From assembly GCA_044507695.1 (NCBI GenBank), contig JBIQJD010000004.1, forward strand, positions 62,001 through 126,000: a stretch of 64,000 nucleotides of DNA. The letters run 5' to 3'. Shown here piece after piece: positions 36,378-46,521 of the stretch (the first letter of the stretch is position 1; each line of letters opens with the position of its first letter). A model generated the notes under the pieces. The model was not told the origin of the DNA. It ran no database searches and saw only the letters and a list, made by a program, of their open reading frames with translations. The translations under genes were made by a program, and so were the position numbers. This stretch comes from JBIQJD01 sp044507695. GTDB lineage: Bacteria > Bacteroidota > Ignavibacteria > Ignavibacteriales > Ignavibacteriaceae.

Positions 36378-37550
36378 ATGAAAAAACCTGTTCTGTTCAC
36401 AGTAATACTGCTGAGCGCTGTATTGTTTTCTGCAAATGCACAAACAGTAAAGCAAAGCTGGAATTTTGGATTCGGATTTTCTTACCCGAGATTTCACGGT
36501 TCTGATCTGCGCCCGCAGGAATCAAACTTCGGCGGGTACATTTCACTTCAAAGATATTTTTCTGAAAAAGTATCATTAAGAATTAAAGGGAGTTATCTTT
36601 CACTGGAAGGAAGAATTGCCGGCAGTGCATACCGCTACACAAACGGAACTATTGTTCCAAGCCTGGCTGAGTTTGCACGGGTAAATCTGCTTACCGGCAA
36701 TTTTGATATTCTCTACAACCTCTCTCCATGCAGTTCTGTTTCACCTTATCTGGGATTGGGAATAGGAGCCGCTTCATTCAATCCGGATTGGCCTGATGAT
36801 GTTGTAAATCCTGAAGCTGAATCCGGAGTTGCCGCACAGCTTAATATTGTATTCGGTGCTGAAGTACGTTTATCAGAAAGATGGAAACTTGTTACCGATT
36901 TTGAATTCCATACAATTGCAAGCCAGGTTGATGGAATTATTAATAACAACAGGCAGGGAATTTTCGGATCCAACTCAGACAGCTATATTAATGCAAATCT
37001 CGGATTTCAGTATTACTTTGCACTGGGTGAACCATCTGCTTACTGCGGATTGTATGACGGCTTATCTGTAAAAGTTGAAGAACAGGATTATCCAACCATT
37101 GAAGAAATTGAAGATGTAATTAAGAAGTATTCAACAGAACCTGCAGAAGTTGATTATGACCGGATTGAAAGTATGATAAAGAAATACAGATCATCCGGAA
37201 CGGTGGGCGGCAACTGGGTTTTATATGGTGTAAACTTTGCTCTCGGGAAATCAAGTTTATCTCCCGAAGCTTATCCCATTCTTGAACATGCCGCAGAAGT
37301 TTTAAGAGCAAATCCCGATCTTAGAGTGGAAATCCAGGGCCACACAGATAATATCGGTTCGGATGAATCAAACATGATATTATCAAATGCACGCGCAGAA
37401 GTTGTAAAAGATTTTCTTGTAAAGAATGGAGTTAATGCATCACGATTAACGATTAAGGCATTTGGTGAATCAAAACCTGTTGCAGATAATAATACGGAAC
37501 AGGGAAGGGCAAGAAACAGGAGAGTTGAGTTTAAAGTTTCAACCGAATAA
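36378..37550 (+). CDS. OmpA-family outer-membrane protein, paralogue 1
   Basis: 390 residues, signal peptide ending ANAQ. Residues ~25-225 form an outer-membrane barrel-like domain (WNFGFGFSYPRFHGSD, YISLQRYFSE, CSSVSPYLGLGIGAASF, GFQYYF). The C-terminal ~110 residues are an OmpA/MotB peptidoglycan-binding domain (NFALGKSSLSPEAYPIL, VEIQGHTDNIGSDESN, RARNRRVEFKV), with the usual diaminopimelate-contacting Asp and Arg. It should link the outer membrane to the cell wall. The second paralogue follows after ~100 bases. Confidence 0.88.
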   Translation: MKKPVLFTVILLSAVLFSANAQTVKQSWNFGFGFSYPRFHGSDLRPQESNFGGYISLQRYFSEKVSLRIKGSYLSLEGRIAGSAYRYTNGTIVPSLAEFARVNLLTGNFDILYNLSPCSSVSPYLGLGIGAASFNPDWPDDVVNPEAESGVAAQLNIVFGAEVRLSERWKLVTDFEFHTIASQVDGIINNNRQGIFGSNSDSYINANLGFQYYFALGEPSAYCGLYDGLSVKVEEQDYPTIEEIEDVIKKYSTEPAEVDYDRIESMIKKYRSSGTVGGNWVLYGVNFALGKSSLSPEAYPILEHAAEVLRANPDLRVEIQGHTDNIGSDESNMILSNARAEVVKDFLVKNGVNASRLTIKAFGESKPVADNNTEQGRARNRRVEFKVSTE

Positions 37551-37653
37551 AACTAATTTGTGTTTACCTGTTTTATCAGTGTCATCTGCATACTGATTCT
37601 TTTTGCCGGTTATAAAAGTTCATTTAAAATTGAAGATTTCTTTAAAGGTTAAC

Positions 37654-38817
37654 ATGAAACTAAAATTTAAATACTCATTTACCGTTTTAGTTCTTTTCAT
37701 CTGCCAGACATCATTTGCACAGCTTGCCGAAGACAGCTGGAGTTTCGGATTCGGCTTTTCATATCCCCGCTTTTACAGTGTTGATGTACGCCCGGCAGAA
37801 AATAATTACGGCGGTTACATTTCACTTCAGAGAAATTTTTCTGAGGAAGCCGCATTAAGAATTCTCGGAAGTTACAGGCACATTTCAGCTAAGGTGCCTG
37901 AAGCACCGCGCTACCTGCTTCAAACAACTCCCGCTGCGTTGGCTCCGTTTACTCAGGAGGTTTATACAAATGTAATCGGCGGAAGTCTTGATCTCCTTTA
38001 CTATTTTGATCCGTGTTCACCTGTTTCACCTTACATGCTTTTTGGTGCAGGTGTAATTCATTATGATGCTGTTTGGGATGGAATTATAAATCCTTTTGCC
38101 GAAGCAAAAACTACTGCGGCTCTTAATCTTGGCTTTGGTGTTGAATGGCGGATTGGTACAAACTGGAATATGAAAACAGAACTCGGCTTGCACAGTACTG
38201 ATGGACAGGTTGACGGCGTTCTTAATAATAACAGGCAGGGTATTTTCGGATCAAATGCTGATCAGTTTTTATCAGTTGATATAGGATTTCAATATTTCTT
38301 CTCAAAAGGTGAACCTTCAAAGTATTGTGATTTGTACAGTGGAATAACGGTAACCCAGCCGGGCAGAAGTTATCCTACATTGGAAGAAATTGAAGATGCC
38401 GCACGCAGAAACGCACCAAAAGAAACAGAGATTGATTATGACAGAATTGAAAGGATAATTCAAAACTATCCCGCTGCAGATAAAAACTGGATTTTAACAG
38501 GAGTTAATTTTCAGTTTAACAAATCTTCACTTCTCCCCGAAGCATATCCGATTCTCGATCATGCTGTGAGTGTTTTGAAAGAAAATCCTGATTTAAAAGT
38601 TGAGATAGGCGGACACACAGATAATATTGGTGCAGAGAAGTTTAATCAGAAACTCTCTCTCGCACGTGCTGAAACTGTGCGAGATTACCTTGTAAGTAAA
38701 GGGATAAATAAAAATCGTTTAACTGTAATTGGTTTTGGTGAATCAAATCCGATTTCAGATAACTCAACAGAAACAGGAAGAGCAAAGAACAGAAGGGTTG
38801 AATTTAAAGTAAGATAA
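37654..38817 (+). CDS. OmpA-family outer-membrane protein, paralogue 2
   Basis: 387 residues from the ATG at 37654, which has AAAGG five bases upstream and starts the signal peptide (KLKFKYSFTVLVLFI, ending SFAQ). A TTG at 37603 only lengthens the frame. The barrel domain (WSFGFGFSYPRFYSVD, CSPVSPYMLFGAGV, NNNRQGIFGSNADQF) and OmpA domain (NFQFNKSSLLPEAYPIL, VEIGGHTDNIGAEKFN, AKNRRVEFKVR) match the preceding gene throughout. The pair is a tandem duplication, and the paralogues differ most in the surface-loop regions. Confidence 0.88.
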   Translation: MKLKFKYSFTVLVLFICQTSFAQLAEDSWSFGFGFSYPRFYSVDVRPAENNYGGYISLQRNFSEEAALRILGSYRHISAKVPEAPRYLLQTTPAALAPFTQEVYTNVIGGSLDLLYYFDPCSPVSPYMLFGAGVIHYDAVWDGIINPFAEAKTTAALNLGFGVEWRIGTNWNMKTELGLHSTDGQVDGVLNNNRQGIFGSNADQFLSVDIGFQYFFSKGEPSKYCDLYSGITVTQPGRSYPTLEEIEDAARRNAPKETEIDYDRIERIIQNYPAADKNWILTGVNFQFNKSSLLPEAYPILDHAVSVLKENPDLKVEIGGHTDNIGAEKFNQKLSLARAETVRDYLVSKGINKNRLTVIGFGESNPISDNSTETGRAKNRRVEFKVR

Positions 38818-38858
38818 TTACTGATTGCTGCTCTTGTTTGGAGTTTTCATTACCTCTT

Positions 38859-38886
38859 CCCGCCAGGCAGTAACAAGCCTGGCGGG
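38859..38886 (+). terminator. Strong hairpin after the second OmpA-like gene
   Basis: A 10-bp GC-rich stem CCCGCCAGGC / GCCTGGCGGG with an 8-base loop lies 41 bases after the stop codon. The following TATAAAAATTTTCTTTTT is a broken U-run, so it is probably a terminator but could be a repeat element. Confidence 0.55.
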
Positions 38887-39099
38887 TATAAAAATTTTCT
38901 TTTTGATCAAGTTTCTGCCTTCGTGAAAATATATCCTTCCTGCTGTTACTTTCTCACACCGCTTTTCTTTTTACATTTAAATGAAATAACTTACCTGCAG
39001 ATTGAATTAATAAATCAGTTTAATGAATAGCTTTAGCGAAAGTTATAATCCACACCATGACCTGGAATAATTCCGAAATCAGTAAAAAATCAGTTTTAA

Positions 39100-40011
39100 A
39101 TGAATAGATCCGGATATTTTTATACCAGAGTTTTTTTATCCCTGCTGTTGATGCTGCTGCTTTCCCGGCAGCTTCACCCGGCATCATTCCCTCCGGATTC
39201 TTCTAATCCAAGAATGAATTTAAACTCTCCGGATAACTTAATTGATAAAAATGAACTTGACGGATTCTGGGATTATCCTGTTGTTAAACCGGTTAAAGAT
39301 ATTATAGTAACAGGAGTGAATGATGGCTGGGCATTAATCAAATCACCGCTCAAATGGGATTCAACTGCATTTTTTGTTTTGCCTTCAATCGCTCTTGGCG
39401 TTTACTTTTTAATGATTATTGATAAACCAATCACGCGTAGTTTATCCGGCAATAAAAAATATTCAGATTCTTTTTTAGTTGAAGCTTCTGAAATTTACGG
39501 AAGAAACAGAACATCGGAATTATCCGCTGCCGGATTCGCAATTGCAGGGCTTGCATTAAATGAAAAAAATCTGATCAGAATTGGGCTGGAAATTTATGAA
39601 TCATACTATTTTACTAATAATATTAATTCGGTAATTAAAAGATTGTTCGGGCGTGCGCGGCCTTATGAAGATAAAGGCAATTACCATTTTGATCCTTTCA
39701 ATAAAAAGAATAATCCGCGGAATTCACTGCCAAGCGGGCATGCAGCACTTTCATTTTCATTATCAACTGTAATTGCTTCACATCTGGATAATACTTATCT
39801 CAAAGCGCTTGCATACACGCCTGCAGTTTTAACATGCCTTTCACGCGTTTATCAAAATCAGCACTGGGCATCAGATGTTTTTCTTGGCGCTGCTGTAGGA
39901 TATTTCATCGGAAGTTTTGTTACGGAAAGACACAAATCACCGGAACAGGATTTCTTTTCACTAAGCATTGATGAACAGGGGAGAATAGGTGTGATTATTC
40001 CGGTGAGATGA
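39100..40011 (+). CDS. PAP2-family membrane phosphatase
   Basis: 303 residues. A signal-like hydrophobic N-terminus and further spans flank the PAP2 motifs: C1 KRLFGRARP, C2 LPSGHAALS with the catalytic His, and C3 SRVYQNQHWASDVFLG with the second catalytic His and the Asp. Such enzymes dephosphorylate undecaprenyl pyrophosphate, phosphatidate or lipid A in the outer leaflet. The ~95 residues before the C1 motif include a nonstandard soluble stretch. The substrate is unknown. Confidence 0.85.
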   Translation: MNRSGYFYTRVFLSLLLMLLLSRQLHPASFPPDSSNPRMNLNSPDNLIDKNELDGFWDYPVVKPVKDIIVTGVNDGWALIKSPLKWDSTAFFVLPSIALGVYFLMIIDKPITRSLSGNKKYSDSFLVEASEIYGRNRTSELSAAGFAIAGLALNEKNLIRIGLEIYESYYFTNNINSVIKRLFGRARPYEDKGNYHFDPFNKKNNPRNSLPSGHAALSFSLSTVIASHLDNTYLKALAYTPAVLTCLSRVYQNQHWASDVFLGAAVGYFIGSFVTERHKSPEQDFFSLSIDEQGRIGVIIPVR

Positions 40012-40063
40012 TGATTTCTTTTAAATCTCCAAATCATTAATCCATGCTGCTGTGCTTACTCCC

Positions 40064-40323
40064 GTGAAATCATTGTTGAACTCCTAACGGAGTTCCGGAT
40101 TTATAGCAGGAGATTTTTGCCACAAAAATTTAACTCCAAACGGAGTTATTTCAATATATCGTCCCTAACGGGACTTTGATAATATTCTTGAATTTTATTT
40201 CTATAAATATACCGCCTCTAGCGAGGCTGAATCATTTCATTTAACACAATCTGAATCCCGTTAGGGATGAAATATTTATAGCAAAGAAAACGATAACAAA
40301 ATCCCTTAGGGATGATATGGCAC
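40064..40323. repeat. 260-bp mini-hairpin repeat, copy A
   Basis: First of two direct copies with a 260-bp period. The unit holds six short hairpins: AACTCC-TAAC-GGAGTT (40079-40094), AACTCC-AAAC-GGAGTT (40132-40147), GTCCC-TAAC-GGGAC (40161-40174), GCCTC-TAGC-GAGGC (40214-40227), ATCCC-GTTA-GGGAT (40255-40268) and ATCCC-TTA-GGGAT (40301-40313). Stems differ between hairpins but stay paired. No open reading frame runs through it. Confidence 0.9.
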
Positions 40324-40584
40324 GTGAAATCATTGTTGAACTCCTAACGGAGTTCCGGATTTATAGCAGGAGATTTTTGCCACAAAAATTTAACTCCAAA
40401 CGGAGTTATTTCAATATATCGTCCCTAACGGGACTTTGATAATATTCTTGAATTTTATTTCTATAAATATACCGCCTCTAGCGAGGCTGAATCATATCAT
40501 TTAACAATCTGAATCCCGTTAGGGATGAAATATTTATAGCAAAGAAAACGAAAATAAATTCAAAATCCCTTTAGGGATGATATG
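40324..40584. repeat. 260-bp mini-hairpin repeat, copy B
   Basis: Near-identical direct copy of the preceding unit. It differs by a few substitutions and small indels near its end (for example ATTTCATTTAACACAATC versus ATATCATTTAACAATC). The same six hairpins are kept. Confidence 0.9.
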
Positions 40585-40610
40585 CAACTTCGATAATGTC
40601 TACCGAATTC

Positions 40611-40640
40611 AAATATACCGTCTCTAGCGAGGCTTGATTC
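40611..40640. repeat. Fragment of the mini-hairpin repeat
   Basis: AAATATACCGTCTCTAGCGA followed by GGCTTGATTC repeats the CTC-TAGC-GAG hairpin section of copies A and B. It is a third, truncated copy before the Rhs gene end; nothing else is seen between 40012 and 40684. Confidence 0.7.
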
Positions 40641-40684
40641 TGCTTTTATTTATCTTCATTGTTAATTATCCATTATTAATTATT

Positions 40685-43600
40685 TTAACTGCAGCCTCCT
40701 CCTCTTTGAACAGAATGAGCGCCGGCTTCAAGCGGGTTGCCGTAACCTTTTGAAGGATTTGCAGAGAAGAAACAGCTTCCCCAGTTTGAGCTTCCTCCAA
40801 TTGCGCCGCTTATCATTCCGTAAACTCCTCCAAGCAGCCAGGCAGGAATAAAACCATCACCTGCATATGTGTACTGGCGGCTGTGGTAAAGTTCATGCAG
40901 GAATAACGGATTGCTTGTGTTTCCCTCCCATATATTTACTGTTGCACCGAGCGTTACTGCTGAGAATCCTGTTGATGATGAATCATACTCGAATGCAATA
41001 ACACCGCCTTTGAACCATTCAACATCATTCCACAATCCGAAGCCTGTTCCGAATCCGCCGATAATTAATCCAACACTTGATGTAATTGGTGAACGCATGA
41101 ATTTAATTGCAAAACTTATAAACCCTAAAAACCGTTCACCGAATGAATCACCCATTGAAGCCTGATCAAGCGCGCCTGTTAAAGCCGGGCCGGCAACCAT
41201 TGCTATTCCGCTGATGATAGCGAATCCTAATCCGAATGTGTTATACGTGAACCAAAGAGATACCGCACCCGCCAGGCCTGAGAACAGCATTTCACTGAAT
41301 GAGAAATCACCGCCGCTTACAGCCCAGTTGATGATGTATCCAACCACACCGGCAACAAAACCAACTGCGGCAGCAATCAGATCATCAATACCAAACCACA
41401 AACCAAAAGGATCAATCATGTTAACGGGATTGTTAAGTACATAACAGTAAAGCTGCAGACTTCTTGGTGTGCTGAAAAATTTGCCCGGCTGCTGTTCAAG
41501 GAAATATGGATCAGGAGTTAAGAAGATTCCTGCCGAAGGCAGGTAATATCTTCCGCCAAAGAAAAGCAGGTCAGGAACGGCATCATATTTTTTACCGCTG
41601 AAGTTTAACGGTGCAATCATATTTACATTAAATGCAGCTTTGCCAAATGCATAATAACCTTGTTCACTCAGCAGATTTCCATTCTGAAGATCAGTTTCAG
41701 CCGTATGGCTTCCAAGATGATCTTTATGAAATACTGCGCCGCTTTCATCTTCACGGATAACAGCAACCTGGCTGCTTTCATCAAAAATATATTTTAGTTT
41801 TTCATCTCCTTTGATTGTATAGATATCATCAAAGTTGTAGAGAGTTTCAGTAACTCCGTTCTGTGTAGTTTTTGTCATCACTCTTGATCCGAGATGATCA
41901 TAATAATATTCAATCACTGTTCCGTTATTATGAACTATTTTAATTAGCTGATTCCGCGCATCATATTCCATACTGCATTCCGGAGTCTGAATAATATTCC
42001 CTGCATCATCATATTTAAATTGAAGCAGCGGTTTATCTTTTATTCCTGTAATTCTGTAAGGATGCTTGCTATCTTTATGATAAATATTTTTTGATGAGAA
42101 CTGTTCGGGATAATTCGTGATGTTTCCTGCTTTATCATACTTATACTTGTGTGTGTACTCCCCGTTTTGATTCTTACCCGATGCTTTTATCAATTGATCA
42201 AGTTCATCATACAAATAACTTCTGTTATTTCTGATGTGTCCCGGCGCGTCAGCGTTATCTGTTATGTGCGTGATAAGTCCGGTTTCATTGTAATCAAACT
42301 GAAGATGCTGATAAAGAACGGCACCATCCGGCGCTGTTGTTTTAATTGATTGAAGCCTGAAGCTTCCATCTTCATATTCATAATCAGTAACAACATTGTT
42401 TGCATAAGAAATTTTCGTACGCCTTCCGGTCGGGCCGTATTCAATTTTATTTATAACACCGGAAATTGAATCAATCAATCCGCCGTGATTAAAATTTATA
42501 TTCACTTCGTAATTATCCGGATACTTTATCTTCCTGTATCTTTTAAGATTATCCTGAACATACTCAGCTTTAAGAGGCTGGGGAAGGCCCGGATATGAAC
42601 GTGTTTTTGATTTTAAACATCCGCACTTTGTATAACTGTATTTAACTTCACCAAAAGGACCGCTTACCTTCATCAATTTTCCTTTTGTGTTAAATTCTCC
42701 CGGATCACCTTTATCATACTCATATTGTTCAACAAGATTTCCGTTACGTCCGCCATATCGTACCTCTGTAATGCGGCTCATTTCATCATAGGAATTATGA
42801 ACGATATCACCTTTGCCATCCTTTCTTTCAACAACATTTCCCATTGCATCATAAAGAAAAGTATAGACTCCGGCATCGCGGTATTCTGATTTTATGCGCC
42901 GGCTGAGATTATCAAATATATTCTCAACAAAGACTGATTTGTTTATCTCAGCTTTAACCCGGTTTCCCAATCCATCATAAAAATAACGTGTAATGTAACT
43001 GGTATTTTTCTTACGCTCATAAATTGCCCTGATGTTATCTTCCGCGTCAATCCATTCAGTTTTTGGGGTGTTATAATTTTTGTTGGATTGCACATTCTTC
43101 AAATCAAGCGGATCATAAAAAGAACGAAATGATAAACCGAATTCAGTGATATACTTTTTATCATTCCAATCAGTGCGTGCAATACTTCTGCCGATTGCAT
43201 CATATTCATTCAGCGTATATAAATCAGGCATAAACTGATCATCATTCGAGAACTGAATATTATTTGCAAAGTAAGGCTGGAATTCTTTTGCAGTTAATCC
43301 CTTTGAGTTGTACTCCTTTCTTCCAACTACAATAATTTTATTATCTTCAGCTTCTGAACGAACCTGCAGTTTTTCACCAAGCCCATCAAGATATTCAATC
43401 CGCTTTTGTTGAACGCCACCGGCATCTGCTCTTGTTAAAGTAGTGAGTGATCTTACCGGAAGGGAATGATTATATTGATATTGAATATAAGGTTTGCCTT
43501 CAGGGTCATCATGGCGGATAACAGATACAAGCCTTCCCGCAATATCATATTCATATTTAAGTTCAATATCATTTTCATCAATGTAAGAAATGATTGAACC

Positions 43601-46519
43601 ATACCTGTACTCATACTGCATTTCTATATCAAGTCCGGTTGAGAATTCAAGCCGAACGGGATAAATATTAAAATCATCAAAAGTAATTTTTGTTGATAAG
43701 CCAAGCGGGTTTATCCGTTCAACAGGATTGCCGGATGCATCAACTTTTTGTTTAACTCTATCAATGAACAGCACATCTCCTAACAGCGGATCATTTTCAC
43801 GAATATATCCGAGTTCGGCAATATTATCAGGAAGTTCTCCATAAACTTCATTAAAAGCAGCAACGGTTAAAGCAAGCTGCCGTTCACGGATAACATTTCC
43901 TTTTTCTACCTGGCCTAATGGCAAACCAACAAAATCAGGTCCATCAAAATACCACATTGTGGCGCGGAGGATTTTATCATTTTTATCACGTATGATTTCT
44001 CTGAATTTAATCCCCATCAGCCATTCATCTTCATTGGCTGCGTATTCTGATTGGGTGATAATCATATCTTTCTCAAATTTTCCCTTTTCGTTTTTCCATT
44101 TTGTTTCTTTTATCTCTTCAATTATATTTCCATACTCATCATACTTATAAGATTTCTTAACTTCGTTAAATTCTTCAGTACGTTCATAAATTTTGTTTGA
44201 AACCGAACTGCGGCAAACATGCCTTATGATTTTTCCATCCGGTGCAACTGCAACAAGTTTTACTTCATATTCATTCTCTTCTGAATTGTATGGAAGTGAA
44301 CTTTCAGGCTTGCCGTCTTCTCCGTAAATCTCTGTAAGATATATTGCACCTTTTAAATCAATATCAGTATTATGGAAGTATGAAACAGTTCTGTTTGCCG
44401 GAATTGTAATATCACCATCTTCAAGCCGTTCGGCTTTTGCAAATCCCATAAACTGTCTTGTCCTGCCATCAAAGTTTCCGTTGTAATATTTAAATCTGCT
44501 AACGCTCGTAACATTGCTTGATGGGTCAGTGATTGTAAGAGTTTTTATAACCGGAACCGTGAAGGGAAGAAAATATTTTTTATTCAGTCTTGGATCTGAT
44601 TTATCATTCTGAAATTCCGCCGAACTGCCATGCTCAATTTGTGTTGTAATGCCTGTATTACTTTTTATGGAATTCATAAGATATGGTTTTGTACCGCCGC
44701 AAAGATCAAGATACCTGTAGTTGGCAGAACTCCGTAAAGCATCATGGTAACTCCACAATATTCCGTTTGTTCCGGTTCCTTTCATATCGGCAATTACAAT
44801 TGATGCATTTGCAACCGGAGGTGTGCCTGGAATAATTATTTCATCACTGAAAGAATTTCCGCTTTGATTTATCCAGCATCTTACATTATCATAATCAACA
44901 TAGATAATATCCATAGTGCCGCTTCCATCAATATCAGCAAGGAATAAACGTGCAGGATCATAATTTCGCGGCAGGCGCGGAGCGTTAAGCATTCTTTTGG
45001 CTTTTCCCCAATTACCATTACCAAGATTTGGCCAGTATAAAACTCTGCCGCTGTGTATCTGTACCATATGCGTTCTTCCATCACCGGCAATATCACCCAT
45101 TCTTAAATGAGGATCATCAATATTTATTTCCGGTTCATCCGATCCGTTAAAACTTCTTTTAACAACAACCGGTTTATCATCCCAGCCTTTCTCACCATTA
45201 TTAAAGTAATAATAGAAACTTCTTCCATCGCTGTAAAGCATATCAGCACGGTTATCACCGTCTAAATCAAACAGTCTTGTCTGTCTTCCGCCAATCGGAA
45301 CATTGGGTACCTGTTTATAATTTATTTTTCGTGCCCATCCGCCGCCGGGAACATTCGGAAAATATCCACCGCTTTGCCTGTCCCCGGTTAATAGATCGGC
45401 AGTTCCGTTTCCTTCCATATCAGCAAATAATAGTGAGTCTTCACTTAAATCAGCATGAAGCGGAATATCGTTTAATGAATACGGCTGGCCCCAGGTAAGA
45501 TTTCCTTTGTTAGGCCAGAATCTGGCCGAGCCGTTTGCAATCTCAATTATTCCCTGCAAACCTGTTCCTTCAAAATCAAGAAGGCTGACATCAGAACTCA
45601 TTAAAGAAGGCGGTGCCGATGAACCGGTGTGTTTAAAGATTTCTAATTTTCTTTTTGCAGGATCAAATTTGCTGTAAGTAAATTCAACCGGCGGAAATTC
45701 AATCTGCTGGTTATTACCCATAGCAATCAACTCAGCTCTGGCAAGAAGTGAAACCCTGCTGTAAGGAGCTTCCGCATAAGTTAATTTGTATCGTTTGAAG
45801 GTATCTTCCTCCGGCCCGGTAAGTGTTACATCAACAGAGCTGCAGCGGCGTTCTGTACGGATTTCATATCCGCATCTGAAGGAAGAAAAACTATCCTGCC
45901 TGTTTTCATAATTGAAATCAACCCGGTAAACAGCATATTGTATGTGCTTTAAATAAATATTACTTCCGTTCTTTTCATAAGAATAAGTTATAGTGCTGCC
46001 GTTGTTATCAATCATTTCATTTAAAAACCAAGCGTAAATTTTTTCATCTTCGTCATCATTAAAGCTGTGGCGGGAATTTTCATCACTGCCAAGGTTAAGC
46101 TGTATTCCTGTTTTTGTTTTTACATTCCAGCCATTATTTGTTTTTGTGATCAGAGAAAATTCATTTTCAATTAATGGTCTGTAAATATTATTTCCAACAT
46201 GAACAAGTTCTCTTCCTTCAAAAAGAAAGACATCTTCATCATCATCAAAAGACGGAATTGCAGTTCCGGTACTTCTTGTTATTACAGGAATATCAATTCC
46301 CCAGCCAATTCCAAACGGGCCGTTGCCTCTGCCCGTACTGTATTTAAGATTTAATTTTGGAGTGAAATCATTTACGCCCTTGGGAAACTTAAGCGGAATC
46401 TGGTATGTACCGGTTCCGGTGCCAAGGTCAGTCTTAAAGGTTTCATCAATCGGCTTCATTGAGCCGCCGCCCGAGGGCAGCGGCAATACATCATTTCCAA
46501 TTCCTGCTGTCTTTGCCAT
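40685..46519 (-). CDS. Tc-toxin-like TcB/TcC fusion (SpvB-TcdB-Rhs) with HELYH C-terminal domain
   Basis: 1944 residues, no signal peptide. The N-terminus is SpvB-like (PLPSGGGSMKPIDETFKTD, TPKLNLKYSTGRGNGPFGIG). Residues ~310-640 contain FG-GAP/VCBS blades (FLADIDGSGTMDIIYVDYDN, LFDLDGDNRADMLY) and TcdB-type middle domains, as in the TcB propeller. YD/Rhs repeats run from ~950 to ~1640 (YEYDIAGRLVSVIRH, YDAMGNVVERKDG). The Rhs core ends FGGRYYLPSAGIFLTPDPY and NNPVNMIDPFGLW near residue 1706, where TcC proteins cleave themselves. The remaining ~235 residues are private to this protein: hydrophobic segments, then FLHELYHSRQY (~1872, HExxH) and LEAGAHS. It lies two bases after the TcA-like gene, so the pair should form one toxin complex. 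Confidence 0.88.
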   Translation of the reverse strand: MAKTAGIGNDVLPLPSGGGSMKPIDETFKTDLGTGTGTYQIPLKFPKGVNDFTPKLNLKYSTGRGNGPFGIGWGIDIPVITRSTGTAIPSFDDDEDVFLFEGRELVHVGNNIYRPLIENEFSLITKTNNGWNVKTKTGIQLNLGSDENSRHSFNDDEDEKIYAWFLNEMIDNNGSTITYSYEKNGSNIYLKHIQYAVYRVDFNYENRQDSFSSFRCGYEIRTERRCSSVDVTLTGPEEDTFKRYKLTYAEAPYSRVSLLARAELIAMGNNQQIEFPPVEFTYSKFDPAKRKLEIFKHTGSSAPPSLMSSDVSLLDFEGTGLQGIIEIANGSARFWPNKGNLTWGQPYSLNDIPLHADLSEDSLLFADMEGNGTADLLTGDRQSGGYFPNVPGGGWARKINYKQVPNVPIGGRQTRLFDLDGDNRADMLYSDGRSFYYYFNNGEKGWDDKPVVVKRSFNGSDEPEINIDDPHLRMGDIAGDGRTHMVQIHSGRVLYWPNLGNGNWGKAKRMLNAPRLPRNYDPARLFLADIDGSGTMDIIYVDYDNVRCWINQSGNSFSDEIIIPGTPPVANASIVIADMKGTGTNGILWSYHDALRSSANYRYLDLCGGTKPYLMNSIKSNTGITTQIEHGSSAEFQNDKSDPRLNKKYFLPFTVPVIKTLTITDPSSNVTSVSRFKYYNGNFDGRTRQFMGFAKAERLEDGDITIPANRTVSYFHNTDIDLKGAIYLTEIYGEDGKPESSLPYNSEENEYEVKLVAVAPDGKIIRHVCRSSVSNKIYERTEEFNEVKKSYKYDEYGNIIEEIKETKWKNEKGKFEKDMIITQSEYAANEDEWLMGIKFREIIRDKNDKILRATMWYFDGPDFVGLPLGQVEKGNVIRERQLALTVAAFNEVYGELPDNIAELGYIRENDPLLGDVLFIDRVKQKVDASGNPVERINPLGLSTKITFDDFNIYPVRLEFSTGLDIEMQYEYRYGSIISYIDENDIELKYEYDIAGRLVSVIRHDDPEGKPYIQYQYNHSLPVRSLTTLTRADAGGVQQKRIEYLDGLGEKLQVRSEAEDNKIIVVGRKEYNSKGLTAKEFQPYFANNIQFSNDDQFMPDLYTLNEYDAIGRSIARTDWNDKKYITEFGLSFRSFYDPLDLKNVQSNKNYNTPKTEWIDAEDNIRAIYERKKNTSYITRYFYDGLGNRVKAEINKSVFVENIFDNLSRRIKSEYRDAGVYTFLYDAMGNVVERKDGKGDIVHNSYDEMSRITEVRYGGRNGNLVEQYEYDKGDPGEFNTKGKLMKVSGPFGEVKYSYTKCGCLKSKTRSYPGLPQPLKAEYVQDNLKRYRKIKYPDNYEVNINFNHGGLIDSISGVINKIEYGPTGRRTKISYANNVVTDYEYEDGSFRLQSIKTTAPDGAVLYQHLQFDYNETGLITHITDNADAPGHIRNNRSYLYDELDQLIKASGKNQNGEYTHKYKYDKAGNITNYPEQFSSKNIYHKDSKHPYRITGIKDKPLLQFKYDDAGNIIQTPECSMEYDARNQLIKIVHNNGTVIEYYYDHLGSRVMTKTTQNGVTETLYNFDDIYTIKGDEKLKYIFDESSQVAVIREDESGAVFHKDHLGSHTAETDLQNGNLLSEQGYYAFGKAAFNVNMIAPLNFSGKKYDAVPDLLFFGGRYYLPSAGIFLTPDPYFLEQQPGKFFSTPRSLQLYCYVLNNPVNMIDPFGLWFGIDDLIAAAVGFVAGVVGYIINWAVSGGDFSFSEMLFSGLAGAVSLWFTYNTFGLGFAIISGIAMVAGPALTGALDQASMGDSFGERFLGFISFAIKFMRSPITSSVGLIIGGFGTGFGLWNDVEWFKGGVIAFEYDSSSTGFSAVTLGATVNIWEGNTSNPLFLHELYHSRQYTYAGDGFIPAWLLGGVYGMISGAIGGSSNWGSCFFSANPSKGYGNPLEAGAHSVQRGGGCS

Positions 46520-46521
46520 AA

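Noticed and set aside
37603..37653. TTG start giving a 404-residue OmpA-like protein
   Set aside because: The extension has no ribosome site and spoils the signal peptide; ATG 37654 has AAAGG five bases upstream.
40064..40584. Possible CRISPR array
   Set aside because: The repeat units are 260 bp, contiguous, contain no unique spacers, and no cas genes are nearby.
40012..40684. Immunity gene next to the Rhs C-terminus
   Set aside because: No open frame is present there; only hairpin repeats. Tc-type toxins do not usually need a linked immunity gene.
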